NCBI RefSeq assembly: GCF_002245535.1
Contig: NZ_NKCN01000007.1
Span: 149,010 to 213,009, forward strand
Length of the DNA stretch: 64,000 nt
Direction of reading: 5' to 3'
Origin: Mycobacterium lehmannii
Lineage (GTDB): Bacteria > Actinomycetota > Actinomycetes > Mycobacteriales > Mycobacteriaceae
Part shown: piece after piece, positions 17,006-25,779 of the stretch
Layout of the letters: every line of letters starts with the position of its first letter
How positions within the stretch are numbered: the stretch's first letter is position 1
Program-made: the position numbers and the translations under genes
The notes under the pieces: model-generated
Database searches by the model: none
The model's input: the letters and a program-made list of their open reading frames with translations, nothing else
What the model was told of the DNA's origin: nothing

Positions 17006-18623
17006 CGATCCGCTCCAACTGCTCCCGAACCACCTTCTCCAACCGCGCCGACTCGTCAAACGCTGCAAGCAGTTCCGTTTTCAATCGCGCGATCTTCTCG
17101 TCGATCGGCTCGCCGTCGTCCACGGCCGCCGCGGAACCCACGTAGCGCCCCGGCGTTAGTGCATAGCCGGCGGCCTTGATATCGGCCAGCGTCGCCGACT
17201 TGCAGAAGCCCGGAATATCCTCGTAAACAACACCCTTCGATGCCGCCGACGCCGAGCCGCGCCAGGCATGATATTTGTCGCCGATCTCAACGATCTCCTT
17301 GTCGGACAGTGCCCGCTCTGCTCGGTCCACCATGTCGCCCATTCCACGAGCATCGATGAACAACACCTGTCCGGATCGGTCGATCGAGCCCTGCTTACCG
17401 GCGGTCTTGTCCTTGGCGAAGAACCACACGCACACCGGGATTCCGGTGCTGCGGAACAGCTGGGTGGGCAGCGCGATCATGCACGACACCAGATCGGCTT
17501 CCACGATCTGGGCCCGAATATCGCCCTCGCCGTTGGAGTTCGACGACATCGACCCATTGGCCATCACCACGCCGGCCTTGCCGCCCGGCGCCAGCTTGTA
17601 CAGGATGTGCTGGATCCAGGCGTAGTTGGCGTTGTTGGCCGGCGGCACACCGAAGCGCCAGCGGGCATCCTCCTCGTTGCGGGCCCAGTCCTTGATATTG
17701 AACGGCGGATTGGCCAGCACGTAATCCATCTGGACATCGGGATGTTGATCCCGGGCGAAGGTATCACCCCAGCGTGCACCCAAGCCCTTGTTGTCGATGC
17801 CGTGGATGGCCAGGTTCATCTTGGCCATCCGCCAGGTCTCCTCGATGGACTCCTGACCGTAGATGGCAATCTCTTTCGGGTCACCATCGTGCTCATAGAT
17901 GAACTTCTCGGTCTGCACGAACATGCCGCCCGATCCGCAGCACGGGTCATACACCCGCCCGCGCGAGGGCTCCAGCACCTCGACGATCACCTTCACCACG
18001 CTCGGCGGGGTGAAGAACTCACCGCCCCGCTTTCCCTCTGCGCGGGCGAAGTTGCCGAGGAAGTACTCGTAAACCTCGCCCATCAGGTCGCGCGCTCGGC
18101 CGTCGCCCTGGCGGCTGAACCGGGCGCTGTTGAACAGGTCGATCAGTTCACCCAACCGGCGCTGATCGATGTTGTCCTTGTTGTACAGCCGCGGCAATGT
18201 GCCCTGCAATGTCGGGTTGGCCTTCATCACGGCGTCCATGGCCTCGTCGATCAACTGCCCGATGTTCTTAGCGGGTTCACCACCGGAGGCCGGCAAGCCT
18301 TTGGCGTTCTCGGCCAGGAACTTCCACCGCGCACCCGGCGGCACGACGAACACCCCGTACCCCTGATACTCCTCGGGGTCCTCGATCAACTCCTCGATCT
18401 GGTCAGCATCCAGACCGTCGGCCTCCAACTCCGTCCGGATCGCCTCCCGACGCTCGTCATAGGCATCCGAGACATACTTCAGGAACACCAGACCCAGGAT
18501 CACGTCCTTGTACTGGCTCGCGGATAACGATCCACGTAGTTTGTCGGCGGCCTTCCACAAGGTGTCCTTGAGCTCCTTCATAGTCGAAGGAGCCTGTGGC
18601 TCAGCATTTTTCCTCGGTGGCAC
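16998..18623 (-). CDS. hsdM: type I DNA N6-adenine methyltransferase
   Basis: This 541-aa HsdM methylates adenine in the target defined by HsdS. The N-terminal helical HsdM domain starts MKELKDTLWKAADKLRGSL. SAM motif I is VYDPCCGSGGMF and catalytic motif IV is NPPFNIKDW; both are intact. The C-terminus has a coiled-coil (IDEKIARLKTELLAAFDESA) used for contact with HsdS. It lies 10 bases after the accessory gene and overlaps hsdS, consistent with one transcript. Confidence 0.96.
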   Translation of the reverse strand: MPPRKNAEPQAPSTMKELKDTLWKAADKLRGSLSASQYKDVILGLVFLKYVSDAYDERREAIRTELEADGLDADQIEELIEDPEEYQGYGVFVVPPGARWKFLAENAKGLPASGGEPAKNIGQLIDEAMDAVMKANPTLQGTLPRLYNKDNIDQRRLGELIDLFNSARFSRQGDGRARDLMGEVYEYFLGNFARAEGKRGGEFFTPPSVVKVIVEVLEPSRGRVYDPCCGSGGMFVQTEKFIYEHDGDPKEIAIYGQESIEETWRMAKMNLAIHGIDNKGLGARWGDTFARDQHPDVQMDYVLANPPFNIKDWARNEEDARWRFGVPPANNANYAWIQHILYKLAPGGKAGVVMANGSMSSNSNGEGDIRAQIVEADLVSCMIALPTQLFRSTGIPVCVWFFAKDKTAGKQGSIDRSGQVLFIDARGMGDMVDRAERALSDKEIVEIGDKYHAWRGSASAASKGVVYEDIPGFCKSATLADIKAAGYALTPGRYVGSAAAVDDGEPIDEKIARLKTELLAAFDESARLEKVVREQLERIGG

Positions 18624-18633
18624 CGGTGGCCTT

Positions 18634-20472
18634 TCAGTGGTCCGCCGCGGCGACGCCGGGCGTGGTGGGTTGCGCGTCGAGGGTCAGGGCGCCCGCGGCG
18701 ACCCCGTCGATCAGCGCCGTCTTCAGTTCTCTGGCCGCATCGAGTCGGCGGCGAGTCTCGGCCTCGAACTGTTCGATATCGCCGAGCGCTGCCTCCAACC
18801 GCGCGGCTTCGTCCGCGGCCATCTCCGGGACCGTCCAGGTCGGCCATTCCGAGCCTGCGGTGGCGGTTTCGTTGATGACGGCGGCAAGAACCCGCGGACC
18901 GAAGTCCGCCGTGCGGCCCAGGCGCAGGATGCGAGCAGGTGCGTTCACCATCGCACCACCCAGCGCATCCACCCACGCCTGCGGTTGCGGACTCTCCACG
19001 AAGACGACGTCCCCGGGCTCGGTCCGCGTCGAACGTGGGTAAAGCTGTTCAGCATCAACCGGATCCAAAGCAATCCGATCATTGGCGGGCAGAACACGAA
19101 CAGTTCCCCCAAGTGTGGCGTGCGCGAGGTCAATTCGGTTACCGCGTTTGAGGGCCAGCTTGCCCTCGTCGCGCAGCTCACCCAAAGACCGGTACCGCAG
19201 CTTCAGCCTGCCGGGAGAGGGTTCGACCAGCACATCGACCGGGCGCACTGGCGAGGTGGTCGTCAACGTCGCGGCATGCACCCGCTCCACGTGGCTGCCC
19301 CTGTCCGCTGAACTCAGCCGCACTGCCCGGGTGCCTCGTGGGACAAATGGTCCGCCAGCCAATACCCCGGCACGGTCGATCCGGCGGGCGTAACGGAAAG
19401 CCCGCAGGTCTGTCTGCGCGAGCCCGGCAGCGATATCGGCGGCGAAGTCGCCGAGGTTTGGCTCAGACACCGCAGCCAGGTCGGTGACACAAGGCTGCTG
19501 CTCATCGGCACCACCCAGACACACCCAGAATGCCAGGTTCTGCCGATGCGCCTCCCGCCAGAATCCACGCGGAAGCCGCACGGCAGCAACAACATTGCCG
19601 ACACGAAGCACATCGGCTCGCCGGCGCTGCAGTTCCCCCGCCAACGTGTCCGCCAGTGCCGCCGCCGGCCCGACGAAAATGCCGATTCGGCCCGGCTCCA
19701 GTCCGAGAACCAGATCGTCGGCACAGTCGAGCGTCTGCCCTGCGTCGAGTCCCACAGCTGACACGAAGTTCAGCACGCCGCTCCCGGATCTCCCCACGGC
19801 AGTGCCAGCGATCACCGCCCGGCGCCGCACCGCCCGGCTATCGGAAACCACGGCAAGCCCGGATTCGGCAGCCACCGACAAGGACATCCGGCTCCCGTCG
19901 GTGCGCAACGTTATTTCCTCGGCACCGAGGAAAACCGAGCATTCGGTCACCACCCGGGCCAGGAGCGTGACGGCGTCGGCGGTCAGTTCACGTAGCGCGA
20001 GTTCCCGCTGCAGCCGGCCACGCTCGATCCGCATCAGCGCGTCGGGCAGACCGAAGGAAGCTTCGACAAGGTCGTCGACGTACTCTAACGTCGCCGCGGC
20101 CGGCTCGATAGACTGGATCTCACTGCACACACAGCTGTCCTCCGGGTCGAACTCCGCGGCCAGCCGGGACCTGTCCGCCAGGGTGGTGCCGGCGAGTTCC
20201 GCCCCGGTGAGCGCGCGCCACGCCAGCAGCACGACAAGCACCTCGATGTCCACGTCATCGGGGACGGCGATGGCGGCGACGTCGTAGTCGGCGTCGGCGT
20301 TCTTGCCGCGGCCAGTGCGTTTGAGGTAGTCCACCACTTCGCCGGGTGCGAAGCGCTCAATGCCATCGATATGACCGACCGGGCTGGGAAACGGCACCCA
20401 TTCGCCGCGAACGCGTGGGCGGTTACGCCACATGCTAACGACGGGGCGCTGTACGTTGGCGAGGTCGGCCAA
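18634..20472 (-). CDS. large accessory protein of the RM operon (possible HsdS-like partner)
   Basis: This 612-aa protein is the first gene of the five-gene operon. The N-terminal 60 residues (RVRGEWVPFPSPVGHIDGIE then APGEVVDYLKRTGRGKNADA) look like a winged or MerR-type helix-turn-helix. The middle contains no enzyme motif I can name. Residues about 380-540 alternate beta-rich stretches (LKLRYRSLGELRDEGKLALK) reminiscent of a target-recognition domain. The C-terminal helix (AARLEAALGDIEQFEAETRR then TALIDGVAAGALTL) strongly resembles the end of HsdS subunits. It could be a second specificity or regulatory subunit. The start could also be the Met at 20433. Confidence 0.6.
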   Translation of the reverse strand: MADLANVQRPVVSMWRNRPRVRGEWVPFPSPVGHIDGIERFAPGEVVDYLKRTGRGKNADADYDVAAIAVPDDVDIEVLVVLLAWRALTGAELAGTTLADRSRLAAEFDPEDSCVCSEIQSIEPAAATLEYVDDLVEASFGLPDALMRIERGRLQRELALRELTADAVTLLARVVTECSVFLGAEEITLRTDGSRMSLSVAAESGLAVVSDSRAVRRRAVIAGTAVGRSGSGVLNFVSAVGLDAGQTLDCADDLVLGLEPGRIGIFVGPAAALADTLAGELQRRRADVLRVGNVVAAVRLPRGFWREAHRQNLAFWVCLGGADEQQPCVTDLAAVSEPNLGDFAADIAAGLAQTDLRAFRYARRIDRAGVLAGGPFVPRGTRAVRLSSADRGSHVERVHAATLTTTSPVRPVDVLVEPSPGRLKLRYRSLGELRDEGKLALKRGNRIDLAHATLGGTVRVLPANDRIALDPVDAEQLYPRSTRTEPGDVVFVESPQPQAWVDALGGAMVNAPARILRLGRTADFGPRVLAAVINETATAGSEWPTWTVPEMAADEAARLEAALGDIEQFEAETRRRLDAARELKTALIDGVAAGALTLDAQPTTPGVAAADH

Positions 20473-20559
20473 CGTCCTGCAACGTCAGCGAACGCATGGC
20501 TGGCCTCCCTTCATCCGGTCCCACGGTAGGCAATGGGTCCACGTCGAGCAATTGCGCTT

Positions 20560-20581
20560 ACTGATAAGCGGCCTTATCAGT
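20560..20581. promoter_or_regulatory. operator-like inverted repeat between divergent genes
   Basis: ACTGATAAG and its exact complement CTTATCAGT are separated by CGGC, a perfect 9-bp inverted repeat with a 4-base spacer. It lies about 90 bases before each divergent start (the RM operon and the coiled-coil gene), as expected for a dimeric repressor site controlling both. No T-run follows, so a terminator is unlikely. Confidence 0.6.
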
Positions 20582-20663
20582 GATTCTCATTGTCGGCTTT
20601 CGGTCTGGCTGTGAATCTCGATGGCATCCGCCGCATCCGCGGCCCGACCTACAAGGAGCACCC

Positions 20664-22085
20664 ATGACCGACCACAATGGCGCCCACCTGGGCCCCGACC
20701 AGAACACCCTCGTGATCCACCAGCTGACGGTCCAGGACAAGGACGTCGCCCGGGAGGCGCAGCGCTGGACCACCGGCGAGCGCGGCGACATCGTCGACGA
20801 TCCGCAGGCTCTCGCTGATGCAGACCTGTCCAGCTTCGTCACCGAAGCCGTCAAGATTGGCGCCCACGCGCTGTCGGCCACCGGTCAGTCCCAGGACTCG
20901 CGCGCCATCGAGCGAATGATCAAGGAGGTCGGCGAGAAGACCGCGGCGACCTCGACCCAGACCGCCGAACTCACCGCGACCGCCGTCAAGGACGCCGGCA
21001 AAACCGTGACCAAAGCCGCCGAGGACGCCAAGAAGGCGATCATCGAAGCCGACCAGACCAGCCGCAAAGAGTTCACCGAGTCGGTCGCTGCCGCCAAGAA
21101 CGCACTGACCGCCGAAGTGCGCAAGATCTTCGCCGGTGACAGCCCAGAGCTGCTGGAAAAGCTTGCGCCGCTGCTGGAGAAGTTCAGCACCGAACTCGAC
21201 GCGAAGAGCTCCGCGAGCATCACCGAGGTCGTCACCAAGGCAGTCAAGCAGTTCGACCCCACCGACCCGACCTCACCGATGGCCAAGCACACCGCGGGCT
21301 TGGAACTCCGTCAGCAACAGCTGACCGAATTGATGGGCAAGAACCACGAATCGCTCATGCAGAAGATCGACGAGATTGGCACCGCGCTCAAAGTTCAGGA
21401 GGCCCGCACCACGTTGAGCAAGGTCACCCCGATCAAGGGCGACACCTTCGAAACCCAGGTCAATGCCGTGCTGTCCGGCATCGCTACCGGACTGGGCGAT
21501 GAATACACCGACACCCGCGCGATCGTCGGGCACCTGCCACGCTCCAAGAAGGGCGACGGATTGCTCACGGTCGACGGTGGCACTGCCCGCGTGGTGATCG
21601 AAATGACGGACTCGGCCCGCGGGGGTTGGGCCGAGTACCTGGACGAGGCCGAGCGCAACCGCCACGCGGCGGCGTCGCTCGGCCTCGTCCGAACCCCCGA
21701 GCAGAACGCGGGTCAGTCGATTCGCGTCATCGGTTCACGACGCATCGTGCTTGCGTTCGACCCGACGACCGATGACGGCGACCTGATCCGCACCGTGCTC
21801 ATGCTGCTGCGAGCCGCGGCGATTGCGGCGAGTACCCGCCGCGGTGCCGAGCAGCTGTCCACCGCCGAGGAGAAGATCTCCGAGGCCGTCGCGCAACTGG
21901 ACCGCATCGATGACATCAAGAAGGCCGCCGGCTCCATCCACAAGAACGCCGAGAAGATCGAAACGGGCTGCACCGCAGTCACGTCCGGAATCAATCGGCT
22001 GCTCTCCGAGGCGCTGGCCGCGTTGGCCGACGCGCAAGCCGTCGGCGACGGTATCGCCGACACGTCCGGCGACACCGCCGCCTGA
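20664..22085 (+). CDS. coiled-coil protein with restriction-endonuclease-like domain
   Basis: This is 473 aa from the ATG at 20664, chosen for the AAGGAG about 8 bases upstream. Residues about 85-270 are Ala/Lys/Glu-rich helices (TATAVKDAGKTVTKAAEDAK) forming a coiled coil. A globular domain follows, KGDTFETQVNAVLSGI, then KKGDGLLTVDGGTARVVIEM and RIVLAFDP, with the order G-x-x-FE, GD, hydrophobic-E expected for PD-(D/E)XK folds (RmuC/DUF2130-like). The usual Lys of E-x-K is not obvious, so catalysis is uncertain. A C-terminal helical bundle ends the protein. It is divergent from the RM operon and shares the palindrome with it. Confidence 0.6.
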   Translation: MTDHNGAHLGPDQNTLVIHQLTVQDKDVAREAQRWTTGERGDIVDDPQALADADLSSFVTEAVKIGAHALSATGQSQDSRAIERMIKEVGEKTAATSTQTAELTATAVKDAGKTVTKAAEDAKKAIIEADQTSRKEFTESVAAAKNALTAEVRKIFAGDSPELLEKLAPLLEKFSTELDAKSSASITEVVTKAVKQFDPTDPTSPMAKHTAGLELRQQQLTELMGKNHESLMQKIDEIGTALKVQEARTTLSKVTPIKGDTFETQVNAVLSGIATGLGDEYTDTRAIVGHLPRSKKGDGLLTVDGGTARVVIEMTDSARGGWAEYLDEAERNRHAAASLGLVRTPEQNAGQSIRVIGSRRIVLAFDPTTDDGDLIRTVLMLLRAAAIAASTRRGAEQLSTAEEKISEAVAQLDRIDDIKKAAGSIHKNAEKIETGCTAVTSGINRLLSEALAALADAQAVGDGIADTSGDTAA

Positions 22086-22102
22086 TCCCCTCAACCCGAA
22101 GG

Positions 22103-22557
22103 ATGAACATGACGCACATCGCACTGAAGGCTGTTCTCGTCGCTCCATTCCTCGCCGCCGGGCTCTCGGGCTGCGTTGCGCCCGACCAGGCCACCTCCAC
22201 GCGAAGTAGCGGGTCGGCGGCGTCATGGCCCGAAGTCACGACGACGCCGCCTACATCGGTGGCGGCACCGCCCACCGCTGCCGACTTCATCATCGAGGTG
22301 ATTGTGACCGAGCAGAAGTGCTTCGGGTCCGCCGGCTGTAACTATCGCTACACGGTCAATCCGCAGTACATCAGCGCCCAGCCGTTGCCGGAGAAGACCA
22401 CCGTGGTTTCACCGTGACAGGTGGCGAACAGGATCAGGTCGGCAACTTCACCATCGACTCGGACGGCACAGCCACCTTCGATCGTGAGACCTCGATCTCC
22501 GGCGAAGAGAACGCCGACTTGCAGGCAGGCGTCACGCAAGTCATTCCCGGCCGATGA
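22103..22557 (+). pseudogene. small lipoprotein gene with 3' frameshift
   Basis: The signal peptide ALKAVLVAPFLAAGLSGC ends in a lipobox Cys. The ATG at 22109 is better spaced from GAAGGA than the one at 22103. A Thr/Pro linker is followed by IIEVIVTEQKCFGSAGCNYR and NPQYISAQPLPE. The frame stops at 22417, but coding sense continues in another frame: FTVTGGEQDQVGNFTIDSDG and FDRETSISGEE, up to a stop at 22557. One indel near 22405 therefore breaks an immunoglobulin-like lipoprotein of a type common in mycobacteria. Confidence 0.55.
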
Positions 22558-22671
22558 CCGAAATTTTTGCGCGGGAAGAGATGCAAGGCGGGTACCCGCC
22601 GGCCGGCGTCGCCAACCCGTAAGTGACCCTCATGGGCGCCTTTGTCAGTGGTGGCATGGAGACTCAGGACC

Positions 22672-23268
22672 GTGAACGACCACATGCTCTTTCGACCACC
22701 GCCCGCGCCGGAGCTGACGGGAGACGAGCGCTTCAAAGGACTCGACCGCAGCGTGAGGGAGTTCTGGTCATACGCTGCCAGAGACCTTCGCTCCAACGTC
22801 CTTCGAGGCGTTCTTGCGGAATGGCTCGTAGCGAAAGCCGTCGGCGCGGCGGAACCCCGGCCTGAATGGGATGATTTCGACGTCCTCACTCCCGCCGGCA
22901 CTCGCGTTGAAGTCAAGTCTTCGGCTTACCTCCAAGCGTGGACGCAGCGCCGGCTGTCGACCATCGCCTTCAGCGGCCTCAACGCCGCGAAGTGGGACGC
23001 AGAGCTGGGGCGTTCAGATCAGCGAACGTTCAATGCCGACGTGTACGTCTTCTGCGTCCAAACTGCGCGTTCACATGGTGCCTACGATCCGCTGGACGTT
23101 TCACAGTGGGACTTCTACGTCCTGCCGCGGTCCAGCGTTGAGTCGATTGGTCAAAGGAGCATCGGGTTGGCGCGGATCCAAAGTGAGGCGCAACAAGTCG
23201 CTTTCGACGGCCTTCGCAGCGCAATTGATGAGGCCGCGCAGGCCCCAATCCGGGACTTACGCGAGTAA
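22672..23268 (+). CDS. PD-(D/E)XK nuclease-like protein
   Basis: This is about 198 aa from the GTG at 22672; a TTG at 22642 and an ATG at 22684 are alternatives and no start has a clear ribosome binding site. The core EWDDFDVLTPAGTRVEVKSS has the Asp then E-V-K of a PD-(D/E)XK active site (about residues 63-82). It is preceded by the helix VLRGVLAEWLVAKAVG, which often carries the first acidic residue of the fold. The C-terminal part (DVSQWDFYVLPRSSVE) is typical of restriction-like proteins. It is likely a nuclease acting in island defence; the substrate is unknown. It is the last gene before tRNA-Leu. Confidence 0.65.
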   Translation: MNDHMLFRPPPAPELTGDERFKGLDRSVREFWSYAARDLRSNVLRGVLAEWLVAKAVGAAEPRPEWDDFDVLTPAGTRVEVKSSAYLQAWTQRRLSTIAFSGLNAAKWDAELGRSDQRTFNADVYVFCVQTARSHGAYDPLDVSQWDFYVLPRSSVESIGQRSIGLARIQSEAQQVAFDGLRSAIDEAAQAPIRDLRE

Positions 23269-23307
23269 ATCCCGTCGCCGCTGGCTGCGCAGCCGTCATG
23301 ACGAACA

Positions 23308-23388
23308 ACCCACCAAACACAAAGGTCACGACCTCTTCGAGTTCGTGACCTTTATGCCTGCGGTTCGTAGAACCGCTCCTTGTGGGCG
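23308..23388. repeat. right copy of direct repeat at tRNA-Leu (candidate att site)
   Basis: It matches 4355-4439. It includes the hairpin AAAGGTCACGA (23321-23331) / TCGTGACCTTT (23343-23353), which is the intrinsic terminator of the tRNA gene, and runs into the last acceptor-stem bases. tRNA 3' ends are standard integration targets. Confidence 0.6.
23321..23353 (-). terminator. terminator of tRNA-Leu
   Basis: An 11-bp perfect stem lies about 30 bases past the tRNA 3' end in the direction of transcription. The stem ends in A/T pairs, giving a short U-run on the minus strand. Confidence 0.6.
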
Positions 23389-23465
23389 AAGGGGGACTTG
23401 AACCCCCACGTCCCGAAGGACACTGGCACCTGAAGCCAGCGCGTCTGCCATTCCGCCACTCGCCC
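23383..23465 (-). tRNA. leuT: tRNA-Leu (anticodon CAG)
   Basis: The 83-base gene folds as a class II tRNA. The acceptor GGGCGAG pairs with TTCGCCC, with discriminator A. The anticodon stem is CTGGC/GCCAG around TTCAGGT, giving anticodon CAG (reads CUG). A variable arm GTCCTTCGGGAC and the T-arm GGGGGTTCAAGTCCCCC are present. CCA is not encoded. Its 3' end is duplicated near 4.4 kb. Confidence 0.95.
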
Positions 23466-23714
23466 CAACAACCGGGGGAGCCTATCACGCACAACACCCG
23501 GCTCCCCAACCGTACCGGCTGGCCCCCTGGTACGTTCGGTCGATCGTGATCGAGCGCGCTGAACTGCGGTGATTCGATTCTCAGAGTTCTGTTGGTCCCG
23601 CTGTCCAGCGCTCGGCCGATAACATGCACATGAACAATGTGGCCAGGCGACACGCTGGCTCCCGTCGCGGTGAGCAGGGCCGACGGACGACAACCGAGTG
23701 AGGCGGGCGGTGAC

Positions 23715-25184
23715 ATGGGTCTAGTCGACCGCTTCGAGCGCAAGCTCGAGTCAACGGTCGGCGATGCCTTCGCCCGGGTGTTCGGCGGTTCGATCGTCCC
23801 GCAGGAAGTCGAGGCGATGCTTCGGCGGGAGGCCGACACCGGCGGACGCGAAGTGCTCGGCGGTCAGGTTTTGGCACCAAACGACTACGTCATTACCCTC
23901 AGTGTGCCTGACTATCAGAAGGTGAGCGCCGACCCAGACCTCACGTCAGCGACTTTTGCCAAGCACTTGGAGGGATACATCCGTGAGCAGGGGTGGCAAA
24001 CGTATGGTGATGTGGTCGTCAGGTTCGAACAATCACCCACCCTGCACACCGGACAGTTTCGCGCGCGTGGAGCGGTCAATCCCGACACGACCACTGGCGA
24101 ACCCGCACCACCACACCATGTACGTGCGTCCAGCGCAGAATCAGGAGTACCACCGATGAGCGACAACCCGACCTACCGCGGCGGCCAGGGGCCGGGGAGG
24201 CCCGCCGACGAGTACTACGACCGTCCGCAAGACCGTCCGCAAGAACGTCCCCAAGACGATCGCTACGGCCGCCCGGACGACCGTGGCCCCTATCCCCCGC
24301 CCGAGCAGGGCGGCTACCCGCCGCAGGGCGATCCCTACGCCCCGCGCCAGGGCGGCTACCCCGACCAGGGCGGCTACCCGGATCAGGGCGGCTACCCGGA
24401 CCAAGGTGGCTACCCTGACCAGGGCGGCTACCCCGACCAGGGCTACCCGCCGCCGTCATACGAGCAGCGCCCGCCCGCCGGTTACGGCCCGCCGCCGCAG
24501 GGCGGCTACCCGGACCAGGGTTACCGCCAGGCCCCGGGTGGCTACGGTCCCCTGCAGGGCGGCCAGCCCGGCTACGGCGCACCCGGGCCCGACTACGACT
24601 ACGGGCGTCCCCCGGCTCCCGGCCGCCACGAGGAGGGCGGCTACGGCCGTCCCGCCTATCCGGATCAGGGCGGCTACCCGGACCAGGGTGGCTATCCCGA
24701 CCACGGCGGCTACGGCGGACAGCCGTACGGGCGGCAGGACCAGGGCTACGGCGCTCCGCCGGACTACGGCCGCTACGGCGACGCCCCCGCAGGCGGCTAC
24801 GCCGAACCGGGCTACTCCGAACCCGCAGGCGGCGGCTACGACTACGGTCAGCCGGCCGGCTACGGCGGCTACGGCCAGGCCGACTACGGCACGGGTGCCG
24901 CGACCGTCACGCTGCAGCTCGACGACGGCAGTGGTCGCACCTATCAGCTGCGCGAGGGCACCAACGTGATCGGCCGTGGCCAGGACGCACAGTTCCGGCT
25001 GCCCGACACCGGAGTGTCCCGGCGGCATCTGGAGATCCGTTGGGACGGTCAGGTCGCGCTGTTGTCCGACCTGAACTCCACCAACGGGACCACCGTCAAC
25101 AACGCGCCCGTCCAGGAGTGGCAGCTCGCGGACGGCGACGTGATCCGGCTGGGCCACTCCGAGATCATCGTCCGCGTGCACTGA
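23715..25184 (+). CDS. fhaA: FHA-domain protein FhaA
   Basis: FhaA is 489 aa from the ATG at 23715 (MGLVDRFERKLESTVGDAFA), which matches the conserved start. The N-terminal DUF3662 domain (about 1-120) is followed by a long Gly/Tyr/Pro/Gln-rich linker with GGYPDQ repeats. A C-terminal FHA domain binds phosphothreonine (NVIGRGQDAQFRLPDTGVSR, then SDLNSTNGTTVNN). In mycobacteria it binds phosphorylated proteins of peptidoglycan synthesis, including the MurJ-pseudokinase fusion encoded at the right end of this window. It heads the fhaA-pknB operon. The linker repeats make its length strain-variable. Confidence 0.97.
   Translation: MGLVDRFERKLESTVGDAFARVFGGSIVPQEVEAMLRREADTGGREVLGGQVLAPNDYVITLSVPDYQKVSADPDLTSATFAKHLEGYIREQGWQTYGDVVVRFEQSPTLHTGQFRARGAVNPDTTTGEPAPPHHVRASSAESGVPPMSDNPTYRGGQGPGRPADEYYDRPQDRPQERPQDDRYGRPDDRGPYPPPEQGGYPPQGDPYAPRQGGYPDQGGYPDQGGYPDQGGYPDQGGYPDQGYPPPSYEQRPPAGYGPPPQGGYPDQGYRQAPGGYGPLQGGQPGYGAPGPDYDYGRPPAPGRHEEGGYGRPAYPDQGGYPDQGGYPDHGGYGGQPYGRQDQGYGAPPDYGRYGDAPAGGYAEPGYSEPAGGGYDYGQPAGYGGYGQADYGTGAATVTLQLDDGSGRTYQLREGTNVIGRGQDAQFRLPDTGVSRRHLEIRWDGQVALLSDLNSTNGTTVNNAPVQEWQLADGDVIRLGHSEIIVRVH
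24351..24440 (+). repeat. 18-bp tandem repeats in fhaA (five units)
   Basis: Five consecutive units encode GGYPDQ. Third-base differences between units (CCC/CCG/CCT, GAC/GAT, CAG/CAA) show selection on the protein rather than recent slippage. A shorter, diverged array recurs at about 24660-24715. Confidence 0.9.
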
Positions 25185-25311
25185 GCGCCCGCCGGGGCGG
25201 AGAAGCTGTCGCTTCCCCCTCATGTCGGTAACCGTCCAAGTATCGTGACGGTGCCGAGGCTGGCTGCGGTGCCGAGGCGGCTGAACGGGATGGAGACGGA
25301 GAGGACGTCAG

Positions 25312-25779
25312 ATGCAGGGGTTGGTACTGCAACTGACGCGCGTCGGATTCCTGTTGCTGCTATGGCTGTTCATCTGGTCGGTGCTGCGAATCCTGCGGAC
25401 GGATCTCTACGCCCCCACCGGGGCCGTCATGGTGCGGCGCGGGCTGCCGCTGCGCGCCTCGCTGCTACCCAACCGTGCCCGCCGTAACGTGGCCCGTCAT
25501 CTGGTGGTCATCGAGGGTGCGCTGGCCGGCACCCGCATCACTCTCGGCAGTCAGCCGGTCCTGATCGGGCGGGCCGACGACTCGACGTTGGTCCTGACCG
25601 ACGACTACGCCTCGACGCGCCACGCGAGGCTGTCGCCTCGAGGTTCGGAATGGTACGTCGAGGACCTAGGATCGACCAACGGCACATACCTCGACAGGGC
25701 GAAGGTGACGACGGCGGTACGCGTTCCGATAGGCACGCCGGTTCGGATCGGCAAGACGGTAATCGAGCTGCGCCCGTGA
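25312..25779 (+). CDS. fhaB: FHA-domain protein FhaB (FipA)
   Basis: This 155-aa protein has one N-terminal membrane helix (VGFLLLLWLFIWSVL, about residues 11-25) and a cytosolic FHA domain. Phosphothreonine-binding residues lie in VLIGRADDSTLVL, TRHARL and LGSTNGTYLD. In mycobacteria FhaB/FipA bridges FtsZ and FtsQ under PknA control. The stop shares GTGA with the pstP start. Confidence 0.97.
   Translation: MQGLVLQLTRVGFLLLLWLFIWSVLRILRTDLYAPTGAVMVRRGLPLRASLLPNRARRNVARHLVVIEGALAGTRITLGSQPVLIGRADDSTLVLTDDYASTRHARLSPRGSEWYVEDLGSTNGTYLDRAKVTTAVRVPIGTPVRIGKTVIELRP

Noticed and set aside
17268..18527. 419-codon plus-strand frame opposite hsdM
   Set aside because: It is an antisense shadow of a certain methyltransferase gene.
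24351..24440. Possible CRISPR array from regular repeats
   Set aside because: The 18-bp units are contiguous with no spacers and encode GGYPDQ in frame in fhaA.
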